Positions 1-11,116 of a stretch of 64,000 nucleotides of DNA are shown one piece after another (position 1 is the stretch's first letter; each line of letters starts with the position of its first letter). The notes beneath the pieces were generated by a model. The model saw nothing but the letters and a program-made list of their open reading frames with translations. It was not told the DNA's origin and did not search any database. Source of the stretch: Heterostelium multicystogenum. Lineage: Eukaryota > Evosea > Eumycetozoa > Acytosteliales > Acytosteliaceae. Position numbers and translations under genes: made by a program. Location: positions 62,001 to 126,000 of the forward strand of contig RCNN01000008.1 of NCBI GenBank assembly GCA_003667245.1. The letters are read 5' to 3'.

Positions 1-219
1 TCATATGAATATTGATGTTGATATCATCATCGTGGAATCCTTAAGCTTGAGAAGAGAAAAAACAAGATACCTAGCTAGGATATTAAAATTTTATTTAAAA
101 TATCAAGATATATATATTTAAAGAATCACGTGATTCAAATTCGTATTGGAACTTAAGTGTCAGCTTTTTAAAAAGTCTGAAACAATATATACTCTCATGA
201 ACTCAGGGATAAATCACAA

Positions 220-474
220 ATGGATGGTAATGGTGAATATGGAAACAAAGTAAATATACAATACATTGTCGACAAATAACATTAATAATTAAAGGTTATT
301 CCAGGTGAAGACTGTTACACATCATTTTATAATTCAAGGCTCAATTATGAACAGTTATTAAAAATATTACACAATAGAAATGATATCTTAGACTTATATG
401 ATCGTTATTGTAATGATGGAGAAGATCATAAAACCGTGGCAGATTATCTCTCTAGAACACAGATATATATATAA
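220..474 (+). CDS. Small two-exon gene, hypothetical 69-aa protein
   Basis: I do not recognise this protein. Exon 1 (220-249) encodes ten residues, MDGNGEYGNK, and ends at a GTAAAT donor. The intron (250-294) ends in TTAAAG, and exon 2 (295-474) continues in phase 0 for 59 codons to a TAA. The 45-bp AT-rich intron and phase-0 junction fit the other genes here. The product is acidic and rich in Tyr, Asp and Asn, with a likely helical stretch (YEQLLKILHNRNDILDLYD). No signal peptide or membrane segment is visible. The open frame across the junction and biased codon use support coding; the short length keeps confidence moderate. It could also be the 3' part of a longer gene. Confidence 0.5.
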
Positions 475-557
475 GGCTAGTATTAGTAGATGTTTTTGTT
501 ACATAAAGGTCTGTAATGTAGACTAGGCTCTGGTAGTGTAAAAATAAACATGGTTAG

Positions 558-675
558 AGGAAGAATAGTATAGACTTTTAGAAAAGATAGACAATGTCCA
601 GACTTGGCTTTATTAGACATATATCCTGGGTATGGACATTGTTTATCTTTTAGGAAAGTCTCTACTATTCTTCCT
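558..675. repeat. Long inverted repeat, two 43-bp arms and 32-bp loop
   Basis: The left arm (558-600) and right arm (633-675) are reverse complements at nearly every position; the mismatches cluster in the middle, around 576-580 and 650-656. The loop is 601-632. The transcript of either strand would fold into a single long imperfect hairpin of the size of a pre-miRNA-like or small foldback element. It lies between a small plus-strand gene and the 3' end of TTI1. I see no clear target-site duplication, so a foldback transposon is possible but not shown. Confidence 0.85.
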
Positions 676-820
676 TTAATACATAGATATTATTGGTTAA
701 CTTTCTCAGTCTCATAATATTTAAACTATTAAACAATATATTTAATGTCAATTATTAGGTCCAACAACAATTTTGATTTCAATTGTCAACTATACAGTGT
801 ATTCTTAATACCCCACAGTG

Positions 821-866
821 GCAGCCAGTCAATGTACAAAGTTTTCTACATTGACTATTGTACTGC
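821..866. repeat. Small inverted repeat near the TTI1 3' end
   Basis: Ten bases at 827-836 (agtcaatgta) are the reverse complement of 847-856, with a 10-base loop. Flanking GCAG and CTGC could extend the stem after a bulge. It sits about 60 bp beyond the TTI1 stop codon on the minus strand and may be part of its 3' processing region. Confidence 0.45.
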
Positions 867-923
867 TAAGATGCAATATCCATAGAGCTAAGGCATTAAT
901 AAATATATCATGGTACTATTACT

Positions 924-3900
924 TTAATTTTCTTTATTTAGTTTTCCAATCAATTTTAAGGAATTTACATGGTACTCATTTAGTTTGTTGAATTTTGGAA
1001 TTGGTTTAAGTGATGGATGAGGTGGTGTATGCTCATAGTTCTGGTATTGAGCTGAGAAGTTGAAAAGCAACAACCATAGTGAGTCATAGTCTCGTTCTAA
1101 AAGAATCGTCCAAATCTTGACAGTGGTAGATTGGAATGGTTCTGGCTGTCTCGATGATAAGTAAGGTAGTGTCAATATGGCTATATCTATTAATTGGTGT
1201 TGGTTGAGCTTCAGGTTTGGATGACCACCAACAGTGAATCTAAAATAATATTTTGAATCTTGTAGGATGGTGTAAATTTCTTTGCATTCAAATCCTTCGA
1301 GTCTGAAACTATTGAAATTAATGGTTGGCTTTGAAGTTGTCTTGTTGTTGGTATTGTTATTATTTGATTGTTGTTGTTTGCTATCTTCTAAAATATTGAA
1401 TGAGATTTTGGATGAAGACAATTGGTCGTCGAGTGAATTTCTTTGTTGCTTAAGTTCGCTTTGTAGAATTCGTTTAAGAATGGGGAATAGATCGCTCCAG
1501 AATCTCTGTCCAATAAAATCTTTTGCCAGTTTTGAGATGCTTTGAATTAGCTGCAAGGCTCTCTTGCAAACTGCTCTATCTTCTGTCTGTTCGATTCTCT
1601 TGATAACCGAGGGCCAGATTGCGTGGATCAATGGGAACAGAGCCACCTTTGGCTTTTTATCAGTGTTGCTGCTTACTCTCGAGGGTTTTGGTTTGAAATC
1701 TCCATCTACTTCCATCTGGCTGTGATCCTCCGCGGCATCTGTTGGCTCTTCTTCTTCTTCTCCACCATAGTTTCTATTGCCAGTAGATACAATGAGAATT
1801 CCCATGTCCATGATATCGAGTGATGTCATCTTAATAGTTCTGTTGCGCGAGCCTAGAAAATGTTTGCATTTGTGGATGATGTCACTGAGCAATTGTCGCT
1901 GTGATTCTGTAGTAGCTTTGAATTCTTTTTCCTTTTCTAAAGCTTCGGTGGCAGCTTTCCTAGAGTTATGTTTCTTTAGCATTTTGGCAATGATTGCTTC
2001 CTTCTCCTTAGGAGTTGAGCCACCCCAATAGTTATGCTCCTGTTCATTCAGCTGTTTCTGCTGGTGATGTTTCATAAAGAATGACTTTATATCGCCAATG
2101 TTAGACGTCTCATTGTTTTCCTCTGACATATCGATATCCTCATCCTCACTTTCCTGTTGCTGTTGCTGCGCTGCCAGTCTTTTCTGTAGGTTATAATCAA
2201 TCTCCAATTTAGCATTATTATATAATACCCTGATGATGTTGTACAAGATCTTTATGAATATTGCTATGCTATCGCTCGTTTCAGTGGCCACATCCAGAGA
2301 GAACAAAATCATTTCAACGGTATCCTTGAGGAATGGAAGAAAGCCCAATCCTGTAATATTCAGAATACCCTCAAATACATCCGGAGTATTTGGATAGCTA
2401 TGTAAATATTTCATATTACTCTCTACAATAAGATTTTATACCCAATCAATCGTTAGCTTAATTCGATATAAGTGTCATTGTTGAGTCAAATACAAACCAA
2501 TCTTGTCCAAAAGATAATCGGAATTCTTGTAAAACTATATCTTCAAGTGAATCATATTTAAACAGTGATGTGATGTCTGATAGTGCAGATCTACATGATC
2601 TCATCAGTATTCCTGTTTGCTCGTGTGAAGCTACTCCAAACTTCTCCATTCAAATGGTAAAGTACTTTGCTTATAAATAAAGTCTGATGTTTCTCTATAC
2701 ATAATCTAGTGTTAAATAGCAAGTGATGATTGGAAGTCCCATTGAGTTATGCTCCATTTACTTACGATTGTTTAAAAGAGATGCCATAGATCCAATGCCT
2801 TCTATGATTAAAGATTGTAATATAGTATTGTCTAAGTATTGTTCAAAGTACCTAATATTACTATTGTTATTGCTATTGTTCCTCTTCTTTTGGTTATCTG
2901 ATATTGGTAGATTCATCATTTCTGGTTCCAAATATTCATCTAATATGTACATAACAGTTGAGAAATCGACGGTACCAGTAGGTTGCTGTTGTTCTAACTG
3001 CTTTGAGCCAACTATCAATTGGTTCAATATAAGTATGATCTCTTTTCTCAAAGGCGAGCGAGATAGTGTTGAGTTGGAAAGGAATACATCTACCCAGTTG
3101 ATCAACGGTATTGATTTGGCAATAGTTCGAATAATTTCAAAGATGTAATGCTCCAGGCTCTCCGTTTGAATGTAGAGATACGGTCTTGACAATTTGTTAT
3201 TTACTTCGATAAGGCGTTTTGTGCTAGTACCTGAGATGCTTCTGTGGAATGGATTATCACTTACTACTTTAAGAGTGTCCTCCAAAGATTTGAAGGAATA
3301 AGTGATGTATCTGTATCTGTATCATGAAGCTTTCCAGGTGATTTCATCTCCAGAAGCTGAAGTAATATTGTTGCAATTGAATCGAGTCTTACTTGAAGGA
3401 AACTATCTAACCAATACCGCTGTTACTGCCCATTGTTTTGAAATACGATAAGATGAGCTTGGCTATCATTTCTTTCTTCTCCTCTTCTAATATCTTGTGT
3501 TCATCTGTTCCACATATCAGTCTGGGCATAGCTTGCAATAAATGATTAAAGTTCTCTGTCAACTGCTGTCCAACCACTACTTGATGCTTGATCAATGAAA
3601 GCCTATTGCTGGCAATGCTCGACACCTCCTCGTAGTCATCTAGTGAGTAGAGCACTAGAGTTTCGAGGAGAATGGGAAGAGTGAAGCGCAGCGAATCAAC
3701 CATAATCAACTGCTCTGCACACTCTACCAATGCAACTTTCATGCTCCATTTCAACTGGCTAGAGTTAAAGTTGCCACCATAGTTCATTTCGCGCATCCTC
3801 TTATGTTGGTGGAATTGCTTGCTCCAACTCTTTGATCTGACTTTCTTCATCGATGTTCCTCAGCTTCGAGTAGCTATTTGAATGCGGAAATATCAAACTA

Positions 3901-5000
3901 ATAAACCTGAATATATTCTTATCGGATTGTGAGAGATCCGAAGTACTTGTTGCAGTGGAAGTTGTACCTGTGCTTGTGTCGGATTTCCATTCTTTGAGTT
4001 TGTACTCATCAACGAGCATATCGTTGACATCAAAGCCTGTTGTAGATGGAGTTCCACCATAGGAAGACACAATTAGATTGGTGAACAGTTTCAGTGCCTG
4101 TATCTTTATCTTGGTTCCAAGCTTATAGTCAGCAATGATGAGTTTAAAGAGTGCTGTCGATGTTGCCGGCAGTATATTTTCCAGTAGTTTCCGTTGCTTC
4201 TGGCTATAGCAAAGGAGGGGATCGATAATCGAAACTAGTGTCTGAAGTGCTGTGAGTTTGTTATTTCTCGACACAGACTTTGCAATGAGAATATCTAGAA
4301 TCATTGATATAGAGAATGCCAATGTAATAAACAATTCACCTTTCATATTGACAGGTTCATCCAATGTCGTACAAACAGGCTTTGACCACCATCTATAAAC
4401 CGACTGTATTGTATCCAATAACGAATTTAAATGCTCTTCTGATAGATTATATTGAATATCTGACTTTTGTTGTTGCAGATGGTCAGAGCTTTCACTATTA
4501 CCATCCTGTTGCTGTTGCTGTTGATGTTGTTTTACTGTTGAATTATATATTACATTACACAATAGTTGTATTATCTCTATGAATTGTCTTGTTTGTGGTA
4601 CATATAGATTGCCACTGCTGCTACCTCCCATGTTATGACTCGATAGCTTGTTAGCGATGAGTGTTAGCAGCTGTAATGATTGACATTGTACATTGTCTCT
4701 TTGAATGATTGCCCTAATGGCTGGGTTGCTGATCTTGGCCGGTGAGAGGAGCAGCACGATTGGAATGTAAAGATAGTCAATGAGTAGGGAAAGTGGTCGG
4801 GCTTCAGTTTGATCGATTCTTTCACTAATTGATTGCAAGAGATTGGTTATCTCTAGGATAGTTGTTGAATAGTCATCTTGTTTCTTAGAAGTGTCGGCGG
4901 CGGTCTGTCTCGTGAGGACAGTAACCAATGAATCACATAACGGTTTAAACTTTGAGAACACCAAACTAAACAGAGTTCTATCACTACTTGACAACTCCAT
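924..5000 (-). CDS. tti1: TTI1, TELO2-interacting protein 1 (TTT complex HEAT-repeat protein)
   Basis: TTI1 with TELO2 and TTI2 forms the TTT co-chaperone complex that stabilises PIKK kinases (ATM, ATR, mTOR, DNA-PKcs). The reading frame runs from the ATG at 5000 and is seen as pieces 5000-3801, 3850-3407, 3285-2758, 2649-2458 and 2414-924. Together they show the family's all-helical HEAT layout: an N-terminal repeat block starting at FSKFKPLCDSL, a middle region with VALVECAEQLI, and a C-terminal block with WPSVIKRIEQTEDRAVCKRA followed by FIGQRFWSDLFPILKRIL, which match the conserved C-terminal TTI1 region. Piece boundaries are single-base frame breaks (near 3840 and 3290) plus at least one plausible intron starting at a GTAAGT near 2755. 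A Gln/Asn-rich insert lies near the C terminus. Divergently transcribed from the gene at 5268. Confidence 0.82.
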
Positions 5001-5267
5001 TATACCTATGTCTAGCTAACTTGATAACTGTCTATAGTCATATGACTAAGATTAATCTTAGATATGATAATCTTAATATCTGCTAATTAAAATGTGGGTG
5101 TTTGTTCAACCCCTATTATTTCATTTTTTACTTTTATTTCACAATAAGATCCCCCCTTTCTTTTCCTAAATAATTCTGACTTTGTTTAATGTGATGGAAA
5201 CAAAGAGTGCAAAATCTCCATGATCAGTTTGATTTGTCTAAAATATGAATAAATACGAATACAATCA

Positions 5268-6528
5268 ATGGATAGAGATAATTTATTTATATATCTGATC
5301 AATAATGTTGTTGTTCGAAAATGTATATTTGATCAGGTAAGATTCATCCATCAAGAGTTGAAAGTAAAGGCTTTCAATTATCAAGAGTGTGACCCATATT
5401 GGATAGCCCACAATGGATATATCTCATTGTTTATAGAAAAAGTAAATAGAGGACTGATACATCCTTATTACTTCCAAGATGACGCAAGTGCTCTAAGAGC
5501 ATTTTGTAAGTTTGTCAGTTCTTTGACTGATTTCCTGTGTATCAGAAATAGATTTGGTAAATTCTTTGAAAAGTCAACCATCGACACAGCCTTTATCAAA
5601 TGTGAGCCAGCTATTATCAACTATATATTCGAGAACAGATTGAGTTTCACCGGAAAAGCATTGAAGTACGCGATCTTGAATGGTCACCTATCAATAGCTG
5701 AGAGGATCATGCACAATCGAATTCTCACTACAGGATTCATTGGAAAGATAGCAGAAGAGGCTGCAGGTAACAACAACCTACCAATCTTCGAGTACCTTTG
5801 GAATCAAACAAACAGAAATCGTTATTGGTCTGCAAGAGCAGTCACTAAGTTCTCTGAAAATGACAACTTACAAGCAATCCAAATGATATACGCAGAGATG
5901 GATATACAGGATGAGGTGCTAAGAAACCAATACATAAATAAATATGGTTCACCTCAAGGTTTTAAACCTCCACGACGTTCTTTCAATGGACTTGGTGTAG
6001 CTCGTTCCCTAGAAGTAGCAAAGTTTATCCACGAGAACCAATGTGACGATTTCCGTATGAAGATAATTTCCAGCTATCCTGGGGAGCTTCAATCTTACTT
6101 TTTTGAAAAGAAGTTGATAAAACCGAATTGGAATATTTTATTGGAGATTGTTAAGACTCATCAGAGTCGCGATCATTTCCTAAAAATCTTTAATCTGTAT
6201 ACCAATGTACCAATTATAAATATGACCTACACCCACATTCAGGACAATGTTGTGGTTTCAACTATCATTGGTTATTGCATCAAATTCAATTATATTCAAG
6301 AGGCACAAGCACTCCTCCAAAGATTGAAAAATAATAACTTTGAATTCGTACAATATTGTCTATCGGTTAAAGAAACGATCCTCAAAGGCCTCGTTTGAAT
6401 CCGTAGTCTATTTAGTAAGCATTGCAAACAAATCTTTCATTGCCAGATTCTTACCGGATGTTTTCAAAGAACTACAAGACCCTAAAAAGGAATCCTATCT
6501 TTTATCATTAAATTTACAAATCCAATAA
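5268..6528 (+). CDS. Dictyostelid ankyrin-repeat-like family protein
   Basis: The first 376 codons are open from 5268 to 6398. The N terminus (YLINNVVVRKCIFDQV) has the same layout as the protein starting at 11812 (FNHIVLNQCIFKHV), so the two are paralogues. The middle contains degenerate ankyrin-type helices, for example YAILNGHLSIAERIMHNR and AAGNNNLPIFEYLWNQ. After a single-base frame break near 6385 the protein continues to 6528 in another frame. This type of protein belongs to a large dictyostelid family without assigned function; binding through ankyrin repeats is an inference. No signal peptide or membrane segment is seen. The start is the first ATG after a stop-rich AT-rich leader. 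Confidence 0.7.
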
Positions 6529-6822
6529 ATAAATCCTTTTTCTATTATTTATTAAGTCATTTGATTCGAATTTGGTGATAAGTAAGACTCAATATTGGTC
6601 TCTTTAATTTTATTGAACATGTACCAAACATACCACCAGGAAACTGAGTATTATTATTTTATATTGAAATTGAACCACACTTCATATTCATTTTTACTTT
6701 TTTTCTAACAACAGTTCACCCTTATCTTCAAGTTCAAATTAAGCTTCGATACCATTGTCTTGAAGTCAAAATCTTGTTATAGCTTGTTTGTATTAGTTAT
6801 TATTAAACAAACAATAACAAGA

Positions 6823-7417
6823 ATGAGTGAAGAGTCAATAGAATCAATACAGCAAAGGGTTATGCAAAACAGCAATGTATGTAGCTACATATGATGACAA
6901 TGTTTGAATTCAAAATTGCTAAACCAACTCTAATGATATCATATAATATGTTATAGCCTGAAGCCCAACAAAGAGCAGAACAACAAAGAAGAGAAAATGA
7001 AGAGAAAAGAAACCATATCTTAGCACAAATATTAACACCTGCTGCAAGAGAAAGATGTACGTAGATAAACAAATATTAGAGGTGGTAGAGGAGTTTTCAT
7101 TAATGAATAAACCTATCAAATTTCATATGTAGTGTCGAGAATAGCAATGGTTAGAGCAGATAAAGCAAGACAGGTTGAGGATATGATTATAACTGCAGCT
7201 CAAACCGGTAGATTACAAGAGAAAGTAGATGAACCAAAATTGATATCTTTACTTGAACAAATAAGCGAGAAACCTAAAACAAATATTATTGTATGTACAA
7301 TAAGAAGTAGCATTTTGTTTGCTACATATTATTAGGACTGCAGTCTTTTGCCATTACTAACATTAGCCTGTTTATTATTGATAGATGAAAAGAAGAACCA
7401 TTGATGATGATGATTAG
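6823..7417 (+). CDS. pdcd5: PDCD5 (programmed cell death 5 / TFAR19 family)
   Basis: Four exons reconstruct without any frame break: 6823-6876, 6957-7056, 7133-7290 and 7385-7417, giving 114 residues. Introns start GTATGT or GTACGT and end TAG. The protein has the family signature: a helical N terminus (PEAQQRAEQQRRENEEKR), the core LSRIAMVRADKARQVEDMII, and the ending MKRRTIDDDD, which matches the RRKVMD plus acidic tail of animal PDCD5. Human PDCD5 is about 125 residues, so the length fits. PDCD5 is a small triple-helix protein, cytosolic and nuclear, linked to apoptosis and to the chaperonin TRiC/CCT; the role in an amoeba is inferred from the family. Confidence 0.93.
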
Positions 7418-7818
7418 ATAATAAATTAAAAGTAAATTAAGTGAAATTCTATTCTGTAATGTTGAACATAAGAATCAGTGTGGCGAGATACTGAAGTTAC
7501 TAGACATCATTATAACAGTGGATTTATACATGAACAGAGAATATGAGAGTTCTATTTTGACAATTTAAAGATTAAGTGAAACTTCAAAAGAACTTAAGAG
7601 ATTCTTTATTTCAATATTCAATATCGGATTTAAAAAGGTTCACAGCAGATCATCTTGAAGAGATTTAACGAAATTTACAAGATATAATCATCGTTGTCGT
7701 AAAACAGCGAAGATTAGCTTAATTTATTGAATTGAAAATTGTACCGGGTTCTGTGTTGGATTAAATGTGTGCGTATAGTTTTAAAGTAAACGATTGATTA
7801 TGGGGAGGATGATATCAT
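7418..7818. other. Spacer between convergent PDCD5 and DUF4380 genes
   Basis: About 400 bp. A plus-strand stretch of 38 open codons (about 7440-7554, containing EILKLLDIIITVDLYMNREY) looks coding-like but breaks at stops in every frame shortly after. It could be a gene remnant or a 3' untranslated region. No tRNA or repeat is seen. Confidence 0.4.
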
Positions 7819-8730
7819 CTACCACTTGGTCGTTGGTGGAATGATAGTGTTTTCAAATAGGAACCATTTCTCTGTGAGTGTTATTGTTTTGTTTGGCTCA
7901 AGGAGTGTAAGTGGTCCAACGGTTTCAAGTTCAAGAATATCCGGTGAGAGGTAGCATTCTACATTGGCACCAAAAATCCACTTTTAATCCACTGGTATCT
8001 CCATCGATGAGCTTGACAAAAAGGGTATCAGAGTTGGCCGCACATGTCCAACCATTATTTACTCGTGAACCTATTTTGTTGGTGGTTGTAGCTGTTGGTT
8101 GCTGCTCAACTATGATATAACGATTGCCAAGCTTTAGACGACTGTCAGCCAACTTTGTATAGTTCCATACAGAGATGGAAGTTTGGGAGTAAACCGCTTG
8201 GCTCATCGTTCGACAATGGAATGACGGCAGTGGTATGGGCAGCCATCACTGTGATGGCCCACGGTGCCAGCTCGTATGGCCATCGACCAACATTTTGAAT
8301 CGAATGTTCAATCTGTAATCCTGGTGTTGCAAAGCCTCCGTTGGTTGGTTGCTTCTCGATTTGTCTGATGACGATCGTTTTCTGGAGGCTGTTCTCTGTC
8401 TCCACTGGCGATGTGAACTTTACACTGGTATGGTCATTTTGAAACCTCGACATCGACAGTAAAGTTGTCTGGGAAGTAAGTTCTTGGGGCCTGTTCTGGC
8501 GCACTCCAAAGTCTGTGTCCACCGTAGAGCTTCCATTCCGGTCCACCAACATGTCCGGCATCGGCCATCGACACTCCCATCATCTCCGATGCCAGAGTGT
8601 TGTTGCTGTTGAGCTTTCTCAGTGAAATGACTCTAGGACCTACATCAGTTGTAACAATGCACTGTATATTTTCAAATTGAATCTGATAGCAATTCTTCCA
8701 ACCCAGATATTCAATCTTTTCAATTTTCAT
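7819..8730 (-). CDS. DUF4380 family protein (mutarotase-like fold)
   Basis: Three overlapping frames carry successive parts of one protein starting at 8730. Part one has DVGPRVISLR and GHRLWSAPEQAPRTYFPDN, part two has WPYELAPWAITVMAAHTTAV, and part three has RLKLGNRYIIVEQ and NGWTCAANSDTLFVK. A last frame reaches the stop at 7819 with LELETVGPLTLLEPNKTITL. These blocks in this order are characteristic of DUF4380 proteins, related in fold to aldose epimerases, with the G-x-R-LW-x-AP-E block near the N terminus. No enzymatic activity is assigned to the family as far as I know. Frame breaks lie near 8445, 8185 and 7955. Convergent with PDCD5, divergent from the ARF gene. Confidence 0.75.
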
Positions 8731-9452
8731 CCTAATTATAATATTATTAAAAACTTAATCTGTCTATATATCTATATTTCTAAAATCAATATTATTTAAA
8801 TACTACTACTATTAATATTTAAAACAGTAATCAAATGCGCATCTGCTTAATTTGATTTTAGCACCCAATTCCGATATGATGATTACAAAAAATGGAAAAA
8901 CAATAACACCCTTTGTTAAACTTCACCATCATTTCAATTTCTAAACATGTTTAGAGTTGATGATCAAATCACTCATCATATCATACTATTAAATAATGAT
9001 ATAAACTAATTGATCATTCTTCGAGACTACAAAGTAAATTCGTACAAACTCTAATTTTTAGTAAAAAACAATTATCAAAATCACTTCTAAGTAATTATAA
9101 TTTGATTCATACTTTGAAGATGGTGCTTTGAAGATATTGCTAATTGTCAGTTTGAGAAAAAGATCATACTGTTTTTTAATAAAAAAAAAATAGAATTAAA
9201 CAAGAATAAACATGAAAGTACACACTTATTTTTGGATCGAGTGGTCTTTGTCAAAAACACAAACGTGGCTTTGCAACTCTCATGGTGAAACTTGGTGAAA
9301 ATTTTAATGAATCACCAACATTGCACTAACACTTGGTAAACAATTTGTATAAATAGTCGAATCTAAAATTAATTTTAGATATATCAAATTCAAATAAATA
9401 TTAATATAAATATAGACAAATATAAATTAAATAAAATATAAACAAATATAAA
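8731..9452. promoter_or_regulatory. Divergent AT-rich promoter region (DUF4380 gene / ARF gene)
   Basis: About 720 bp with oligo-A and oligo-T runs (A run at 9180-9190) and no reading frame of note. As both neighbours start at its edges, it must hold both promoters. I see no recognisable factor site. Confidence 0.5.
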
Positions 9453-10044
9453 ATGGGTATTTTATTCACTAAAATTGTAGAGTTGTTCGATCCAAAGGTT
9501 AATCATAGAATTCTAATGATTGGTTGGATGGTGCTGGAAAGGTATGTAAAAAAAACAAAAACAATCTAATTTAATACTAATCGAATTATAGACTACATTA
9601 TTATATAGATTGAAAATTGGTGAAGTTGTATCCACTATTTCCAACGATTGGATTCAATGTAGAGACTGTAGAATATAAAATATCAACTTCACTGTTTGGG
9701 ATGTCGGTGGACAGTACAAGATTCGTTCGCTCTGGAGACATTATTACTACAATAGTACTGCAATCATTTTTGTCATCGATGCAACTGACAATGAAAGAAT
9801 CAGTGAAGTACAAGAAGAGATTACCAAATTAACTACTGAAGAGTCATTGATTGGCACAACTCTCCTATTGTTTTTGAATAAACAAGATCAACCAAATGCT
9901 ATGAATTCAGCACAACTAATTGAACAATTAAGACTGAATGATATTAAAGATAGAAAGTGGTATATCCAACCAACTACTGCAACTACAGGAGCAGGTATTT
10001 TTGAAGGCTTAGAGTGGTTGTCACAAACTCTAAAAAAGAAATAA
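9453..10044 (+). CDS. ARF/ARL-family small GTPase
   Basis: ARF proteins are GTP switches that recruit coats and effectors to membranes. The start is MGILFTKIVELF with Gly2, the myristoylation site. Exon 1 (9453-9541) ends within the P-loop lysine codon region; the intron is 9542-9591 and exon 2 starts with ACTACA (Thr-Thr of GKTT). Readable motifs are PTIGFNVETVEY (switch I), WDVGGQ (switch II), NKQDQPNAM (G4) and a C-terminal TKAT-like ATTGAGIFEGLEWLSQ. The frame is broken three times, each in a homopolymer: TT for TTT at 9531-9532 within the P-loop, TTT for TT near 9638, and AAAA for AAAAA near 9678. Length after allowing for these is near 180 residues, as expected. Which ARF or ARL subtype is unclear. 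Confidence 0.88.
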
Positions 10045-10374
10045 ATGTATATATTTAAAATAGCTATAGCATATACTTTGTCATGATAGTGTAATAAATA
10101 ATTGAAATAGAGAGTTATTAATTTTGATTGGATGTGGATATCCTGATAGACTCTTACTTTAACTAGTTATATTTTTCTGTAGTTTTTTTAATCGAGAGCT
10201 TGTCTGGTATTATATTATAATTTTGCTAATGATAGTTCATATAACTAAGACTGATTCTATACTCCACACTAGTACCAGACAGAATACTTATTTTTCATGT
10301 TTTTAGGGTCTTCTTATTCAATACTAGAAACTAACAACATGAAATATTCCATCAATGATTAATAATTTACTCGA

Positions 10375-10790
10375 CTATGAGTAAATGATGTCGACATTTT
10401 CTAACTCCGTAAGTAATTCTATGCATCTCAAGCATGTATTCTTGTCACATTGATGATAACCTGTATTACTTTCATGAGGTACCAGGTTGGTTTTCATATA
10501 GATGTTAGTTTTGGTACATACATCATGGCGACAGTTGGATTTTGTTCCCTGAAATGTTCACATAAAGGTAGTGTAATTTTTATCTTCAGCTAGAGATCTA
10601 GAGTTGAACTGTAGCTCGTGTTTCATTGGCTTGGCATAGTTGGCAATCACCAGTTACACAGAGAATTCCTTTCGATCTGTGACTTCTCCTTATGGTTACT
10701 TCGAGAATTAGTGTTGGCAAATATTTGATTGCAGTCAATATGTCCACAAACTATTGCTACTGATTTTGTTCCCTGAAATGTGAACAACTA
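10375..10790 (-). CDS. Gene fragment with two tandem Cys/His (zinc-binding-like) modules
   Basis: On the minus strand two open stretches carry the same pattern. The upstream one (about 10790-10598) has CGHIDC, then a His 14 residues on, then CVTGDCQLC after a one-base frame break near 10650. The downstream one (10560-10375) has CRHDVC, a His, and CDKNTCLRC, ending at TAG. Both share C-x-H-x2-C followed later by C-x4-C-x2-C, and both begin after the same ACATTTCAG / GGAACAAAATC junction, which looks like a repeated intron acceptor. No first exon was found. The spacing suggests metal binding but matches no family I can name. It could be a decaying gene. Confidence 0.4.
10538..10781. repeat. Duplicated 20-bp segment
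   Basis: The 20 bases gattttgttccctgaaatgt occur identically at 10538-10557 and 10762-10781. On the minus strand they form the start of each Cys/His module, so they probably mark an exon duplication rather than a mobile repeat. Confidence 0.7.
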
Positions 10791-10978
10791 TAGTGTCTGC
10801 AGATTCGACTGATACTATATATCCATTAGATATTATTTTCAAAATCAAGATCTGGATTAATTTAAGTTAAGGGACTAGTAGGCTATTAAAAATGACGGAT
10901 AGGGGATAAGAATCATTATAATGATTTACTTATTAAGTCATGTGGTTAATATGCTGTAATTATATGAAGTTCAATAAT

Positions 10979-11060
10979 GGCTGGTTGGCGCAGTGGTAGC
11001 GCATAAGTCTCCAAAATGAGAGTTAGCTTCAGGTCAAGGGTTCGAATCCCTTACCGGTCA
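10979..11060 (+). tRNA. tRNA-Trp (CCA) with a short intron
   Basis: The acceptor arms GGCTGGT and ACCGGTC pair over seven positions including G-U pairs, with discriminator A at 11060. The D arm is GCGC-AGTGGTA-GCGC, and the T arm AAGGG-TTCGAAT-CCCTT is perfect. The anticodon loop is CTCCAAA with CCA at 11011-11013. The total is 82 bases against a 72-base mature tRNA, leaving a roughly 10-base intron directly 3' of the anticodon, the canonical position. The outermost anticodon-stem pair is a T-C mismatch, otherwise the fold is good. CCA is generated post-transcriptionally. Confidence 0.92.
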
Positions 11061-11116
11061 TTAAATAATTACAAAATCTCCCGCATGCGGACTTTTATGG
11101 CCAAAAAAACAAATCT

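Noticed and set aside
1282..2031. Three plus-strand frames within the TTI1 gene
   Set aside because: They are antisense shadows of the TTI1 coding sequence with low-complexity Leu/Ser content.
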